Shown in pieces: positions 21,284 to 34,500 of a DNA stretch of 64,000 nt. The notes below the pieces were generated by a model that had not been told where the DNA came from, made no database searches, and worked only from the letters and a program-made list of their open reading frames with translations. Position 1 is the stretch's first letter. Each line of letters starts with the position of its first letter. Source of the stretch: Biomphalaria glabrata (Eukaryota > Mollusca > Gastropoda > Planorbidae); contig NC_074719.1 in the NCBI RefSeq assembly GCF_947242115.1, forward strand, positions 35,705,269-35,769,268, given 5' to 3'. A program made the position numbers and the translations under genes.

Positions 21284-24200
21284 ATGTTCTACACATCTAA
21301 ATTTTTACATATTTTGAAATCCACAATTGTTTTTAATAAAGACGTTCAACCAAGCTTAAGTTATTTTCTCACTCCTATTTTAAGCAAATCAACCACACCA
21401 AGAATCAATGCTGTGATGGGCATGTCCTATGGAATTACTCTAACATTATTTGGCTTGAACCTGAGTAAGAAAGAGGAAGATAATGATATACTTACACAGA
21501 AGTATAGAGATGCAAGACTTGCCCATATGAGACAGGACCTGAAAAAAGCAGATGATTTGTACCATGAATGTTTGAAGGTTCAGTACTATTTCTGTCTTTG
21601 TTCTTACATTTATACTTTACTTTCTCAAAGTCTTTCTCTCCCTTCTAACTGGAGACATAGTCTTTCTCTCCCTTTTAGCTAACATTAATACTTTTAGTCT
21701 CTCATAGTCTTCTCCCTTGTAGCTGGAGACCATAGTCTTTCTCTCCCTTGTAGCTGGAGGCAGTCTTTTTCTCCCTTCTAACTGGAGACATAGTCTTTCT
21801 CTCCCTTGTAGCTAACATTTATACTTTTACTCTCTCATAGTCTTTCCCTTGTAGCTGGAGACACAGACTATCTCTCTCTTGTAGCTGGAGACATAGTCTT
21901 TCTCACCCTTGTAGTTGGAGACAGTCTTTCTCCATTGTAGCTGGAGACTTAGTCTTTCTCTCCCTTAAAGCTGGGGACTTACTTGAATCCCCCCATGCCA
22001 TTTGGAGCTTTGAGCAGCAGGTTGTCTCCATAGAAATCTGTCTGCAGCCTCTTCCCAGCTAGTGTCTACTGTTCTAAGATCTTCCATGAAGGTGCAGTGC
22101 TGGGGAACAAGCTGCAAACATTGAATCTTCAGAGTTCTTTGTCCTCTTTAATTTTTTACAAATGGTTTCAAAGTTGACTCATCTTTTCATTGTCTCAAAT
22201 TTACATTGCTAAATGTGTTATGGACAATTTTTTTCTTCCCTTTTCTTTGTTGGTTACATCTTATGTACCTGTCTGATAAGGCTTTTTTCTTGATTGTGCT
22301 CAATCTTCCTTTTCTACCTGATGTCTTTTTTAATAAATGATGAATAGTAATTATTTTTGCTTAATCTTTGGACTAGAGCAGAGGCAGGCAACTCTGTATG
22401 ATTGTACAGCAAATGTAATTAATTAATACTACTCTTAAAGATTATAGGTGTATAAAAATAAATTAAAAATGTACATTGAAACAGATTATGAGGGCTTCTG
22501 CCCTTATAAGTATTCAAGGGAATGGTTTTTAAAACAGGTTATTATTCTAATCTTCAGCTTGCAAGCCAATTAGTTGAGTCAAAAAGTATAACAGAAGAAA
22601 AATTTCTCACTGCGCGAACTTTGATGTATGATGGCCTGGCAGACATTGCAATGCAGACGGGTAATCTGGAGACAGCAGAACTACTGTATAAAGACACCAT
22701 GAAGGGCTGTTTGCAGCATGTGAGTTATTACTGATTGATTTAGATGGTTACAATAAAACAGGCTTAATTCCTTTTCTTAAGCTTCTCTGACTACAATTAT
22801 TGGAAATCCCTGCTTGAAATTAGATCTGTTTACAGCAGCAATTTATTATTTTTTTAGAAAAGACAAAAAGTTAAGAAACAAGAGCGATGAAAAAATAGTT
22901 AGCCTAGTTTTAAATTTAATATTAAATCATCAGTATTATTCTGTTCCTTCCCATGATATATTATACAAAAAGTGTTTTTTTTTCTACATAAAAAGTTTAT
23001 TAACAAACAAAACCAAAACAAACTTTTTTGAGACAATTTTTCTTTTACAGTATTTATATGAACTAAAGCAACTAAAAAAAATAAGTCAATAAAAAAACAA
23101 AGAAAGTAAAAGGATACAGTAAAAACACAATTACAAAAACATGTAACAATTTCCTTCTCTAAAATAAATATATCATACTCTGGTCAAATCTTGTTTTCCC
23201 ACTCAAACAGATGCCTGATCTAGATTTATGCCCTTCGGACTGTCATCATAATGGTTTATGATTTGAATCCTGTCTGCTGTTTATGTCCTGCCATCCTGCA
23301 TGAAATTCCCATCAGACATTGTGATCTATAGATCTGATGATGTAAAGGTCATGTGTTTCTATGGCCAACATTTAACAAAGGTGTCGTGTGGCCAGCACAA
23401 TGACCAACTAATGTGACATGCCCATCAGAGTTCAGTGAATTCAGGAGTGTCCAAAATATCCCAAAAAATTCTAAATCCCAGTCTTTGCCAAGATTCAAAC
23501 CCGAGACTGTTCATCAATTTTGTTATAAATATTTATTCCTTTTAAAAAAAACACTTTCTCCAACTTGCAAGTCATAAAAAACACTATTGGTGGTTCCCTC
23601 TTCTAAGAACTTTTGATTGCAATGAGAGTGTATATTGAACTATCTTGGAGACCACTGTGTCTAACTCTATACGATGCAAGAAGTTTGGGAACTTTCTGAG
23701 CTGGCACATGTGAAATTCTTAGTGGCCATCATCCAGCTGTCAAATGATAATTTCTCAGGTCATGCAACCTTAAAGAGAGCAATCAATACTTTTGGATGAC
23801 CGATACGCCCATCCTATCATTTAGAAAAATTGTAAAAATTCTCTTGAATTGTAAGAGAAATAAAAAGCTTTTGAAAACTTCCTCACTTATGCTATTACCA
23901 TATTGTACAGACTTCAAATGTTTGCATAACATAACAGAGATAATGTTGATTAAAAAAGTTATGAAGTTATACATAACAATGCAACACACAATTTATTTTT
24001 AAAAGTATAACATAAATAACTTTTGTTTTTCAACTTTTACAGGGTATGGCCCTTACTCATAACACAATAGTAGAAATCTCACTTAAGCTTGCTAGCATTT
24101 ATGCTATCATAGGAAAGAAAACAGAAGCTGAAGCTGGCTACATGTTTTGCATTCAGACCCAAACACCTAAGCTGAAAGAGAGAGTCAAGCAGTGGCAAGA

Positions 24201-24705
24201 CAAAAAGACGCCCACAGTACTGCATCCAGAAATGGATGAGACAGAGAAAGACACAGCGGCTCTGTTAGGCATGGCCTTGGGAAGCTATGGACGCTTCTTG
24301 CTCTATGAAAAGCGGTACCAGGAGGCTCTAGGCATGTTTGAGAAGGCTCTTATGTATGCCAAGCATGTTCTTGGCTACAATTCAGACCAGTACATCGTTG
24401 TGCTGAATGACTTAGCTACACTGTACATAGTGACCAATCATTATCAGGAAGCAGAGAATCTTCTCCTGGAGGGCATCAACCTTTCATCTAAGTATAAGCT
24501 GAAAGAAGGGGCAGCCCTGTACAGTAATCTGGGGGCCATCCACATCAGGAACAGAAATATAGAGGATGCCATAAAGTCATGCCAGGCTGGCTTGGAATAT
24601 GCCAAAAAGTTTGATCACAAAACAGCTTACAGTATGGCAGAGTCATGTTTAAAAAAAGCAGCTACCTTGATGTCAGCTAGCAGTGACAAAAAGACAAATA
24701 CTTAG
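21284..24705 (+). CDS. TTC19: Tetratricopeptide repeat protein 19, mitochondrial
   Basis: Exons 21284-21577, 22558-22719 and 24043-24705 join in phase 0 to 372 residues, close to the usual length of about 380. Residues 1-40 are basic and hydroxylated with no acidic cluster, a plausible mitochondrial presequence. A hydrophobic stretch (INAVMGMSYGITLTLFGLNL) follows. The body has TPR-like helices: DDLYHECLKLASQL, LADIAMQTGNLETAE, VEISLKLASIYAIIGKK, LALYEKRYQEALGMFEKAL-like and VLNDLATLYIVTNHYQEAE. The order and spacing parallel vertebrate TTC19 (EIISLKLASIYA, MSDLATTL). In animals TTC19 works at the mitochondrial inner membrane in complex III maintenance, clearing Rieske-protein fragments. The exon 1 donor is GTTCAG, weaker than usual, but the protein join is convincing. 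A polyadenylation signal AATAAA lies at 24880. It is convergent with the minus-strand CCDC15-like gene. Confidence 0.85.
21620..21990. repeat. Minisatellite of about 30 nt in TTC19 intron 1
   Basis: Imperfect tandem copies of AGTCTTTCTCTCCCTTGTAG followed by CTGGAGACAT, with higher-order variants containing AACATTTATACTTTTA. It begins about 45 nt after the exon 1 donor. Confidence 0.85.
23205..23515 (-). repeat. SINE family 1, nearly full length
   Basis: Reverse complement has the order TTTGAATCTTGGCAAAGACT, GGGATTTAGAAT, GTTGGTCATTGTGCTGGCCA, AGAAACACATGACCTTTACA and the ATCATCAGATCTATAG 3' end. It lies in TTC19 intron 2, antisense to the gene. Confidence 0.65.
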
Positions 24706-25504
24706 TTTGAATCTCGGGATATTATTTTGCATTTACTAGCATTGCTAATTTTGTCAGTTTTAAAATGTGATATTTATTTTCAATAGAATTTCGAAACAAG
24801 GGAGTGTATAAATGTGCATAAGCATGTAAATATAATCTAATCTTATCTTATCTTGATGTGAAAGATTTAAACTACTACTAATAAATTATCTTTAAAACAA
24901 TCTTGAAATCAATGAAGCAAAATTTTGTGAACAATTTATTTCACCTAAAGTATTGAGATATTTGAAATGGAATGATAATCTCATTGGAGGCATTCATTTT
25001 TTTTTTTTTTTTGGTGGGTTTATGATAATGGCAAAAAACCTACTACATTAAGAAGTTGTTGTTTTTTTGTCACTAATGCCACCTTCTTGCCATGCTGAGG
25101 ATAAGGAGACTATTTTTGGAATCATTATGACTACTCACTCATTTCAAATGTGATAAGCTAAAATTTAGACTCTATGCTTTGACAAAAAAAAAAAGGATAA
25201 GTTCCTTAATAAATAATAGTTGTCTTGTTTACACAGATTACATGAAGGGATTATTTGAACTTTGTAAGATGGAAACAGTCATAGAAATTAACCATCATGT
25301 CAAAGAGACTCTTTCTGTAGTAATGTGTTAGGTAAAGAAATTGACAATGAACTAAATGAAGTGTACCACATTGCTTTATTGTTCAAGAAATGTACAGACT
25401 AAACTCAAGAATGGAATGAAGTCATTCTCTGTTGTAGAGATAATAAATAGATTAATTTTATATACAATAGTTCAAGCTATGCTGGATTAATAGCAGTGGT
25501 ATTG
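24706..25504. other. Convergent intergenic region
   Basis: The tail-to-tail gap between TTC19 and the CCDC15-like gene, 799 nt of AT-rich sequence. It has a plus-strand AATAAA at 24880 and TTTATT at about 25375 that would read as AATAAA for the minus-strand gene. No other gene is seen. Confidence 0.5.
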
Positions 25505-28500
25505 TTACTTGACTTCAATGGATGATATAACAGACTGAAGAGCTCTAACATAAGCTGCAAACAGAAATAAAATAGAGAATACTTTAATACCTGCAAGAGT
25601 CTTGTTTAAAATGTAATTGTGTAAATAGCATACAAAATTGCTACCTATTAAGTGTTTTCATGAGAGGAATTAAACTTCTCTTTGATATGGGTAAAATATT
25701 TATTTAAAAAAAAACAAATCTGATCCAAACGTCCTGTGACACAGCAAAGTTGTATTAATGAAATTTTCTTATGATAAATATTGGAATGTTAAAAAAGGCA
25801 TCACAATAAACATGGGGGAAAAAAAGTAGTGTCAAGTATGTTTAATAATGATTAATGTTCATCGTTGTAGTTATTTCAAACAGATTTAGGCCAGATGAAA
25901 TATACTGTTTTAAATGAGATATATAGAGGGTATGTGAAAACTTAACCTACTGCTTTCCATTAATTAAACTTGCTTTTGAGGCCAAAAAAAATTTGTTTAA
26001 AAAATTGTGGCTTTGTTGACACATTTGAGCTATATTTTATTACCACTTTTTCGACACAAATGGCCATCAGCTGTTTTTAGTATTATCTCAATTTTCTCTT
26101 TTCAACATCTGCACACTTCTCTTATATTTCTTTTATGCACTGTGGTAAATTTTTTCCAGTTCTTCATTTCAAATGCTATAAAATGTTGCAAAGAATTTTT
26201 CCCTAAGTCAATGCTGAATGCTACACAATGAAAAATGAGAACGAAGAAAAAATAGAAGTCAAACGAAGTTGTTTTATAAATGGTGAAAGAAATGAAATGG
26301 TAATGTCTGCAAAATTACCTCTTTGATTTTTATAAAAGAAGCAGTTATTGGCACATGTTTCTGGGTGTGTATCCCAGAGAGTGTTACCACATGCGCACAA
26401 GGCAGGTAACTCTATGTTGTGTTTCTTGACTTTTTCCAACAGCTTATGGCGGAGTGCATCCAAGTACCTAGACATTGTCATGTACAGGTCGTTAAATGCC
26501 ACTGAAAACTCAATTTCCTAAATGCAAGCTTGGACACAAATATTATTAGAATTGTATATAAATAGATTTTCCATTATTAAAGTCGAGCTTCAAAATTTGT
26601 AAATAAAAGAATTGAGAGGCCATTCCCTCCCCCCCCTTTTACATTGCACAAAGTTAACTGGAAATAAAGGAAAGCATCTTTTTTTCTATGAACAAAGAAA
26701 ATAATAGCAATTTTAGATATTTTTAAAAAATAAATAAATGTGCATTAAAATACAGTTTGATAGTTGAATGCTCTAATTTTAAATAAGGCTGGAAATAGGC
26801 AGAAAAAGAGAAGAGAAAAATGAGCATTAGTGCAACCAGTTCTTGTACTGTACCTCTCCATCTCTCTGGATTTCTTCAGTTCCTCTTTCCTCCTTGTCAC
26901 CATGTCTCTAACCTGCATCTCCTCAAGTTCTTCTCTCAGCTTCCTCTCTTCTTCCAGCTCCTCTGACCCTGGACACACTGTGTCCAACTCCTGTTGAGCC
27001 ATTTCTTCCAGTGCTTCTCTGTACTCCTCTTTCTCTTTTTTTAAACTGAAGGGAAATAACGAAATCATTTTGTGCTTATTACAGGAAGTCACGCTTATAT
27101 TGAATGGTGAGCTTCTGGTTTTATTTAAGAGGTTATATTATTTTTAGTATCCTAACATCTTAGTTTAGTTTAAATTGTTTGGTACAGATTCTGAGAAATA
27201 CTTTCTGAATTTAAGAATTTCAAGACCATAACAAGCTCTAAGAGTTAGGGACAAGTAATGACAAGCGAAATATTTTTTTAAAATACAAAGTGTAGCTAAC
27301 GGGAAGAACTCCACTATTTACATATTTGCATCTCTATAATGTAAGATTTATTTCCCTTTTTAGATCACCCCTACCGACCCCCCCCCCCCCCCCCTCTCTG
27401 GATCTGCCAATGGGTTGAATCCTGGTGAAGACTAGGATTTTTAGTCCATCCTGCTCTACTTGATATTAGTTGGGAAAAAGTAAAGGCACTTGGTTGTTGT
27501 GTTGGCCACAAGAGACCCTAGTTACATGGGCCACAGAAATAGATGACCTTTACATCATCTGCCCTTTAGATCACAAGGTCTTTTTTTATAAGGAAGTACA
27601 AAATCCCTGACCTAATAATTCTCTTTCTTTGTATTTCTCTGCGGATGTTTTCTCTCACAGCCTCTCTCTCTCTGTCCATAAAAATACGTCTTGAAATGGC
27701 TGCCTGCTGTTTGCGCTGTCGTTCTTGTATTTCATTTTTGGCTTCATTTTTCAATATGGCATCTAAGCGTGCAGAAGTTGGCCTTTTTGATTTTCCTGTT
27801 GAATAATTAGGATATAAATTGGTGAAAAGTTACAAAAAAAACTCAGAATAGTAAACATTTTTTCATTTCATTCATTAATAATTTGTTAGCAAAAAAAAAA
27901 CATTAATAAATCATGAGTATCAAATTAAATTTAGAACATGTTACAGGATATCCCAGAGTTCATAAAGAATGATAAATGTGCATAATAAATGATGGAAAAG
28001 GTCAATGTCATTCACACATACATAACCATTAGTATGTAGCAGTGTGACTTATAATATGTGCCATTTAATGATTTAACTTCAACACTCCTAAGCAATAAAA
28101 TAATTTATCAAGTTAATTTTAGTAACATTGTAAATTTAAATTTTAAAGAACGAAAGTGTAACTATGAAAGTAAGGAGATCATAAATTTCTTTTTTATAGA
28201 GAGGATTAGCTACCTGCACTTTTCCTTAATATTTCTTTGATCACTCTAGCTTCTGAATCAGAAAAATTGAGTGCTCTCCCCTTGTCGACTGGTTCTTCAT
28301 TAAAATCATAGGTGTCACTGTCATTTTGGTCTAGAAATTGTTCTTCTATGAAAGGAATAGCAGATGTAACTTTAATGATTTTAATTTAACTTGATGTAGC
28401 AAGAGTTGGATGTAGATGTGATATATGACTGTAGAACAGAAGAGTGTAGGAAAAGGAATATAGTGTGAAGAAAGAGTTTGATGCATTTTAGAGTTTGTTT

Positions 28501-31500
28501 TTTTTTCTCTTTTGCTTACCTTAAAATATATCGAACCACATTTTTTAAATATGATGTTTGTTTAATATTAGGGACATGATGGCCAAGTTGTAAAGCCTTC
28601 ACAAGTTTCAATTGCGGTGAAGACTGGGATTTTAAGGGCACCCAACGGTCCATCCAACTTTAATGGATACCTGACATACTTTGGGAAAGTAAAGGCAGTT
28701 GGTCATTGTGTTGGCTACATGAAACTCTCATTAACAATCTGCCTTAGATACATATGAGCTTTACATCATCTGCCCCCATAGATCGTAATGTCTGAAAGGA
28801 ATAATCCACAACCAACTAGCATAATATTAAATGAATGATTGAGGCATTTTTAATAAACATATTCAGGTAATTTATTTTTTCAGGAACTACTACCTAGCTT
28901 TTATTATAAATGTAATTTTTTTTAATGATTAAATCAGAAATTATTTTCAAAGTTTAAAGACAAACAACCTTTGCACGAAAATTGTTAAAAAATGTAATTG
29001 CTACAGATGTAAAAGATTGTTGAGAAGATGAAGCAGGCTTCCCAGGAGGCAGATTTTTGCTCTATGAAATATCATAGAACAAAGCCTCAAATACAAACAA
29101 TGGCTACTAATTAGTTGTGTAGACTTTAAGAAAGCGTTTGATAGTGTCCATCGAGAATCACCATTGAAAATAGTTAGAGAATATGGGATCCCTGAAAAAT
29201 TCTCCCACATTCTACGACACCTATACAGTCAATCTTGTTGCTGTATTAAAACAGAAGAAGGAACAACTGAGTTCTTTAGCATCGAGACAGGTGCATCTTA
29301 TCGCCCTTCCTTATAGCCATTGACTACATAATGAGGAGAGCAATGAATCAGACTGCCTACGGTATTCCATGGCATGAACAGAATCAAATGATGGACTTGT
29401 ACTTAGCCATCAATGTTGCACTACTTGGGTTTACAAGTGAATGCATACAAGAAATGATGGAGAGTCTAGATAGAGAGGCACCCCAAAATGGCCTCCACAA
29501 AAACTTGGATAACACTAAAATTCTACTAGTGTAGACAAAGGTGCACCCATCAGACTTGGCTTGTCAGAGCTAGAAGAGCTGGACAAGTTCCATACATAGG
29601 CAGCATCATAGCAAACGATTGGGATGCCTGCCATGACATAGAGTGCTGAATAGGAAATTTTCGAAAGGCAATGGCCAATAAGGACAAGCCAAGCTATTGG
29701 ACTTGAGACAAAAATACACCTACTTAACACAATCTTCATCCCAACAGCAAAGTATGCATACGAGACATGGAAGTCATCTGCCAAACTGGAGAAAAGAATA
29801 AATCTGGCTCAACAAAAATGGCTAAGACAGATTTTAGGAGTCAGTTACTGAAACTGGGTCTCAAACTAGGAAATCCTATGCCAAACTGGGAGTCGACCAT
29901 TTAATGAGGTTGTGACCGAGCGTCACATGAGGTTTGCAGGACATGTCTTCCGACAGAATGAATTACGCATACCAAGAGTTGCAGTGACATGGAGGCCAAT
30001 ATGAGGAAAACGCAAACAGGGACATCCTCATATAACTAGGCACAAGACTTTCATGGAGGACCTCAGAGCAGTGGACACTAAGTGGAAAAAGGCTTTATAC
30101 ATTTCCAGTGACAGATCTTTTTTTTTTGGGATAGCTTGCTTCCCAATTCGTTAAACATCATGGGAGGATCTAAGTGTAAGTCGAAGATGTAAAAGATTAT
30201 TTTTATTAGTCACTACAAAGTTTTTATTACTTAAGCAAATTTTCCCTTTCCAGTTCAAAGCCCCATAGAAAGACTATTGGGACATGACTAAGTTTAGATT
30301 TAGTAATGCTTTTCTCTGAACAAGGCTTGGCTACCTACCTTCACTCTGTGTCCCTACAAACTCTTTAGTATCACTGGCTGATATTCTGTCTTCTACATCA
30401 CTGCGACTTACACATTTCTGTGATGGAGCCATATGTGTAACACTTTTCACAGTAGGATTCTGTGGATAAAACAAGTAAACCAGTTGAATCAGTCACACTA
30501 GATTATAGATATGGATACAAAATGAGGAGACTGAAATATAAAATGTCTGATAAATAAAAGTTTTAATTATATTCCAAGCTGACTTTTATTTATTTATTCT
30601 ACTGCAGTGATTTGTATTTGTTCTACAGTAATAATATTTAATTTAATTTATAGAAGTGATTTTCAGCCTTTTTTTTTACTTCATTTTATTGTTTAACAGA
30701 AGGGCTAGAGGGTCTAAAAAAAATAATTCATGACAACAGCCTAAGTAAATTTTGTCAGAACAACATGTATTTCAGCTAAAGGCTATAGTTTATGTATGAA
30801 AGACAGCTTTGTATATGATCTTCTCAAACCATTCAGTTAAAAATGAATTTTAAAACATTGTATTAAAGAATAGTTACAAGAAACCTTTTAAAAAATGTAA
30901 ACAAATACCTTAGTTTTTAGTATATTTATGAACCCTGTTAATAAGACAGACAAAATTAAACTTTAAAAAAAAAAAAGTTTTGTGGAATCGAAGGTAATAA
31001 CAAAAACTTTGACATTTGATACAATACCTGAACATGTCGCACCACCATCACACCGTTTTGATTGTCTGAATTGCCAAGTACAACCTTTCTTTGTTCCAGC
31101 TTCTTAGAGATGAGTTGTTGTCGAGCTTTGTCCATAGCCATATGATTCTACAACAGAAAATATACTGCTTATTAATTTTCTGTTTTTTTTTTAAACTAAC
31201 AACATATTTTACCCTGGAAAGAATCATGTAACATCTGAAACTCCTAATAAATGTAAACAAGACAAAATTATTAAGTGTAAAGAACTTTACTCAAGCACGG
31301 TGGCTGAGTGGTAAAGCGCTTGGCTTCCAAACCAAGGGATCCCAGGTTCGAATTGGTGAAGAACCTTTAGGGTGTCTCTGAGTCCACCCAGCTGACAATA
31401 GTTGGAGAAAAGTGATGGGGGTTTGTTATTGTGGTGGCTATATGACACCCTCATTAACTGTTGGCCAAAAAAAAGATGACCTCTATATCATCTGCCCCAT

Positions 31501-34500
31501 AGATTCCATGTACATAATTATTATTAGATATACTTAAAATAGGCACAGCAAGCTCTTCTTGCCCAGGAAGCCAATAGTAACATGGCTGCAACTGATATGA
31601 AAGTTGGTTGGCCAATTCATATTTTACTTTTTTTTTAAAATGTGACATCCTTATGATAGATGAAGTAACTTTCCATAATTATGTTGCTAAAATGGGCACT
31701 TGTTACCTCTTCTGTTTGAGACTGTAGACTAGGAGCAGCTACTCTGTCCCATGTTGTTACATCCTCTGTAAATTATTAACAAATCTTATGTATACAGCAA
31801 TAAGAAAAAATGTTTTTTTCCCTATTTATATTCTAGCAACTTTTATGCTAAGAAACTAGAAAATAATTTTCTTCTAGACTGATATATTTTAATAATAATT
31901 TTTTTCTGGTACTATTTTCATTTGATATGTAATATGTGTGACATAATAAGACATCAACATATTCCAAACTAAATGTTAAGTAATAGATTCTAGTATTAAA
32001 ATATGAAAAGAATATAAAATACTTTATAAAAGTTCAAGAAAGAAAACAGATCAATTTATTTAGAAGATTTTGCATTGAATGTATTATGAAAATGTACCTC
32101 CATACTTCTCTAACAATCTCTTCATAATTGCCTTATCTAAATCCTGTCGCTGTGTGCAGGTATCCACTCTTAAAGTATCCCCAGTCAAGAATGATTGTTG
32201 CACCACTTTTCTTTCCTGTTCAAACTAGATGATAAAATACAAATGATAAGAAAGTAATCTTTAAAAAAAACAAACTTAAAAATATATAAAGTGCAACTTT
32301 TTAATATCTTAGTACTTGTTTTGTCACTATTAATTATTTTAAAAATGTGAAACTAAGGCTGAAAGAAATATTGAATTAAAATATTCAAATGAACTCACGG
32401 CTCTTTCTGCATCTCGTATTTGTTGTTCTTTTTTTAAACGATTTATTCTAGTCAAGCGCTGCTTCACTTCTTTCTGAAAACTCCGAAGACGATTTTCTTT
32501 TTCCTCTTTAAGTCGACTGATTTTTTCTTCTTCCATCTGTGCTGAGAGCTAGTAGTAAATAAGATTTTAAAAATATGGTAATAATAACTGATTTGTAATT
32601 TAGAGTAATCAATTTTTATTAATAAATATAAACGGAGAGAATTCATCAGGTAAACAAGAGGAGCTTATCAATACTGTGAAAAGACAAAAGTTGAGATAAT
32701 ATTGAGAAACAATGGATTATAGAGGAAGGGTCTAAATATTATTATCAAGAGTCAGTTGTCTAAACATTGTCAATAGGTAACTTCAAGAGAAAGACTTTAT
32801 TACTTTTATTTAAAACATAGCCCATGATTGATTTAAAGCTTATAGATAAGACTTAAAACATATAACAGCAATAAGGACCACATTTTTAATGAGAGAAGGC
32901 ATATATGACCATTGAGACCTCTGGGTGGCAACTGCAGGCTTGCGATTTCTACAAATCAGAAAGATCTTTTTTTTCAAATCTGTATGATCAATTGTAATCA
33001 AACTGAATTTCCATTTGATTGGACCAAAAAAATTATTTTATCTTATCTATCACTTATCTAGTGTTTTTTTCCTTTGGCACTAATCCTGCTAGGGGGAGTT
33101 ATCAAATCAGAGGAGTTATAGTTCATGCGCTGGTCAGAGCAGTCCCTTATTTCATTATAGCCTATTTAATTCACCATTTTCTCTCACTAAATATTTGGTC
33201 CCTAGTGCTGCTTTATATATTATATTATTACATATATATATATATGCATTCTAAAATGTTATGTCATTGTTTCACCATTAGCTTCACAATTGTATTTAAG
33301 ACAGAAAATGTAAAAATGTAATTTAAATAAAACAAGATTACAAAGATATTACACAAACTTGAGGGAAGCTCCCCAACATGTCTGCCCATGGGTCCACAGT
33401 GCAATTAGACAGGTTTTGACATTTTCAGCATTAATATCAGCTTTGAACTACAAGCTACCAACAGCTATAATCCTGCCACTTTCCATACAAATTTTAATTA
33501 AACGCATCATTGCCTGGGGTCAACCACACCCAAGGCATGATGTACTGCTTGTTTCCCATATGAATGTGGGACCCCTCAATTCAAGAAAACATTAAGAAAC
33601 TGGAACAGACACAAAATAGAGCAGTGAGATTCATAACAAACGAATATTCACATTTGACTAGAGTAACACCTTTAGTAAAATCACTAAATTTAGAAAGCCT
33701 TCAGGACAGAAGACTCAAAAGTAAAGTAGCAATTATACATAAAACACTGAACCATAATCTTCAAATACAAAAACAAAATTTAATAAAATACTCTGAAAGA
33801 TACAAAGATAAAGCCACATTTCTCGTCCCATATGCTAGGACAAATTTGTACAAATACTCCTTCTTCCCTAGAGCTATTAGAGCATGGAATGGGTTGCCTG
33901 AGCTAGCCAGGAAAACCAGTGACTTGGCAGAATTTAAGTCATTGATTAATATGCATGACTAAATGCATGACGCGTAGGACCTAATCATCTTCTTTTTTTT
34001 GAAGTAGCGTCTGTATTATATAAGATAAGTGTGATTTGCATGATCTTCTAAGTAGATAAAGGTATGATAAATATATGTGTTGGGCCCTAGTTTTAAATCA
34101 AACTATTGAGTACACATTTTAAATGAATTATTAATCTCTCCACACTGTCTTTCATTGACATCACAACTTCATCATACAGGCTTAAAATGTATTTATATAT
34201 ATATATATATAGGACTAGATCTAGATCTTTATACACAGACCTGCACTTGCTGAATGCATAATAAATATAGATAAAAATATGAGGCTTATGATTGCCTCAA
34301 TTAAAATTCTATATTCTACATAGTATAAATAAAGTATTATAATTATACTAATACTACTAATATAGTAACATACTACTACATCGTACATGCATGGACATGA
34401 GCAAGCAAGCTCTTCAGGGTAGGGGAAACACTTGGAGACTATATTTTTTATTTGCGCTTCAAATCTAATGATATTATACAGGAATGTTATGTATGAGTAC

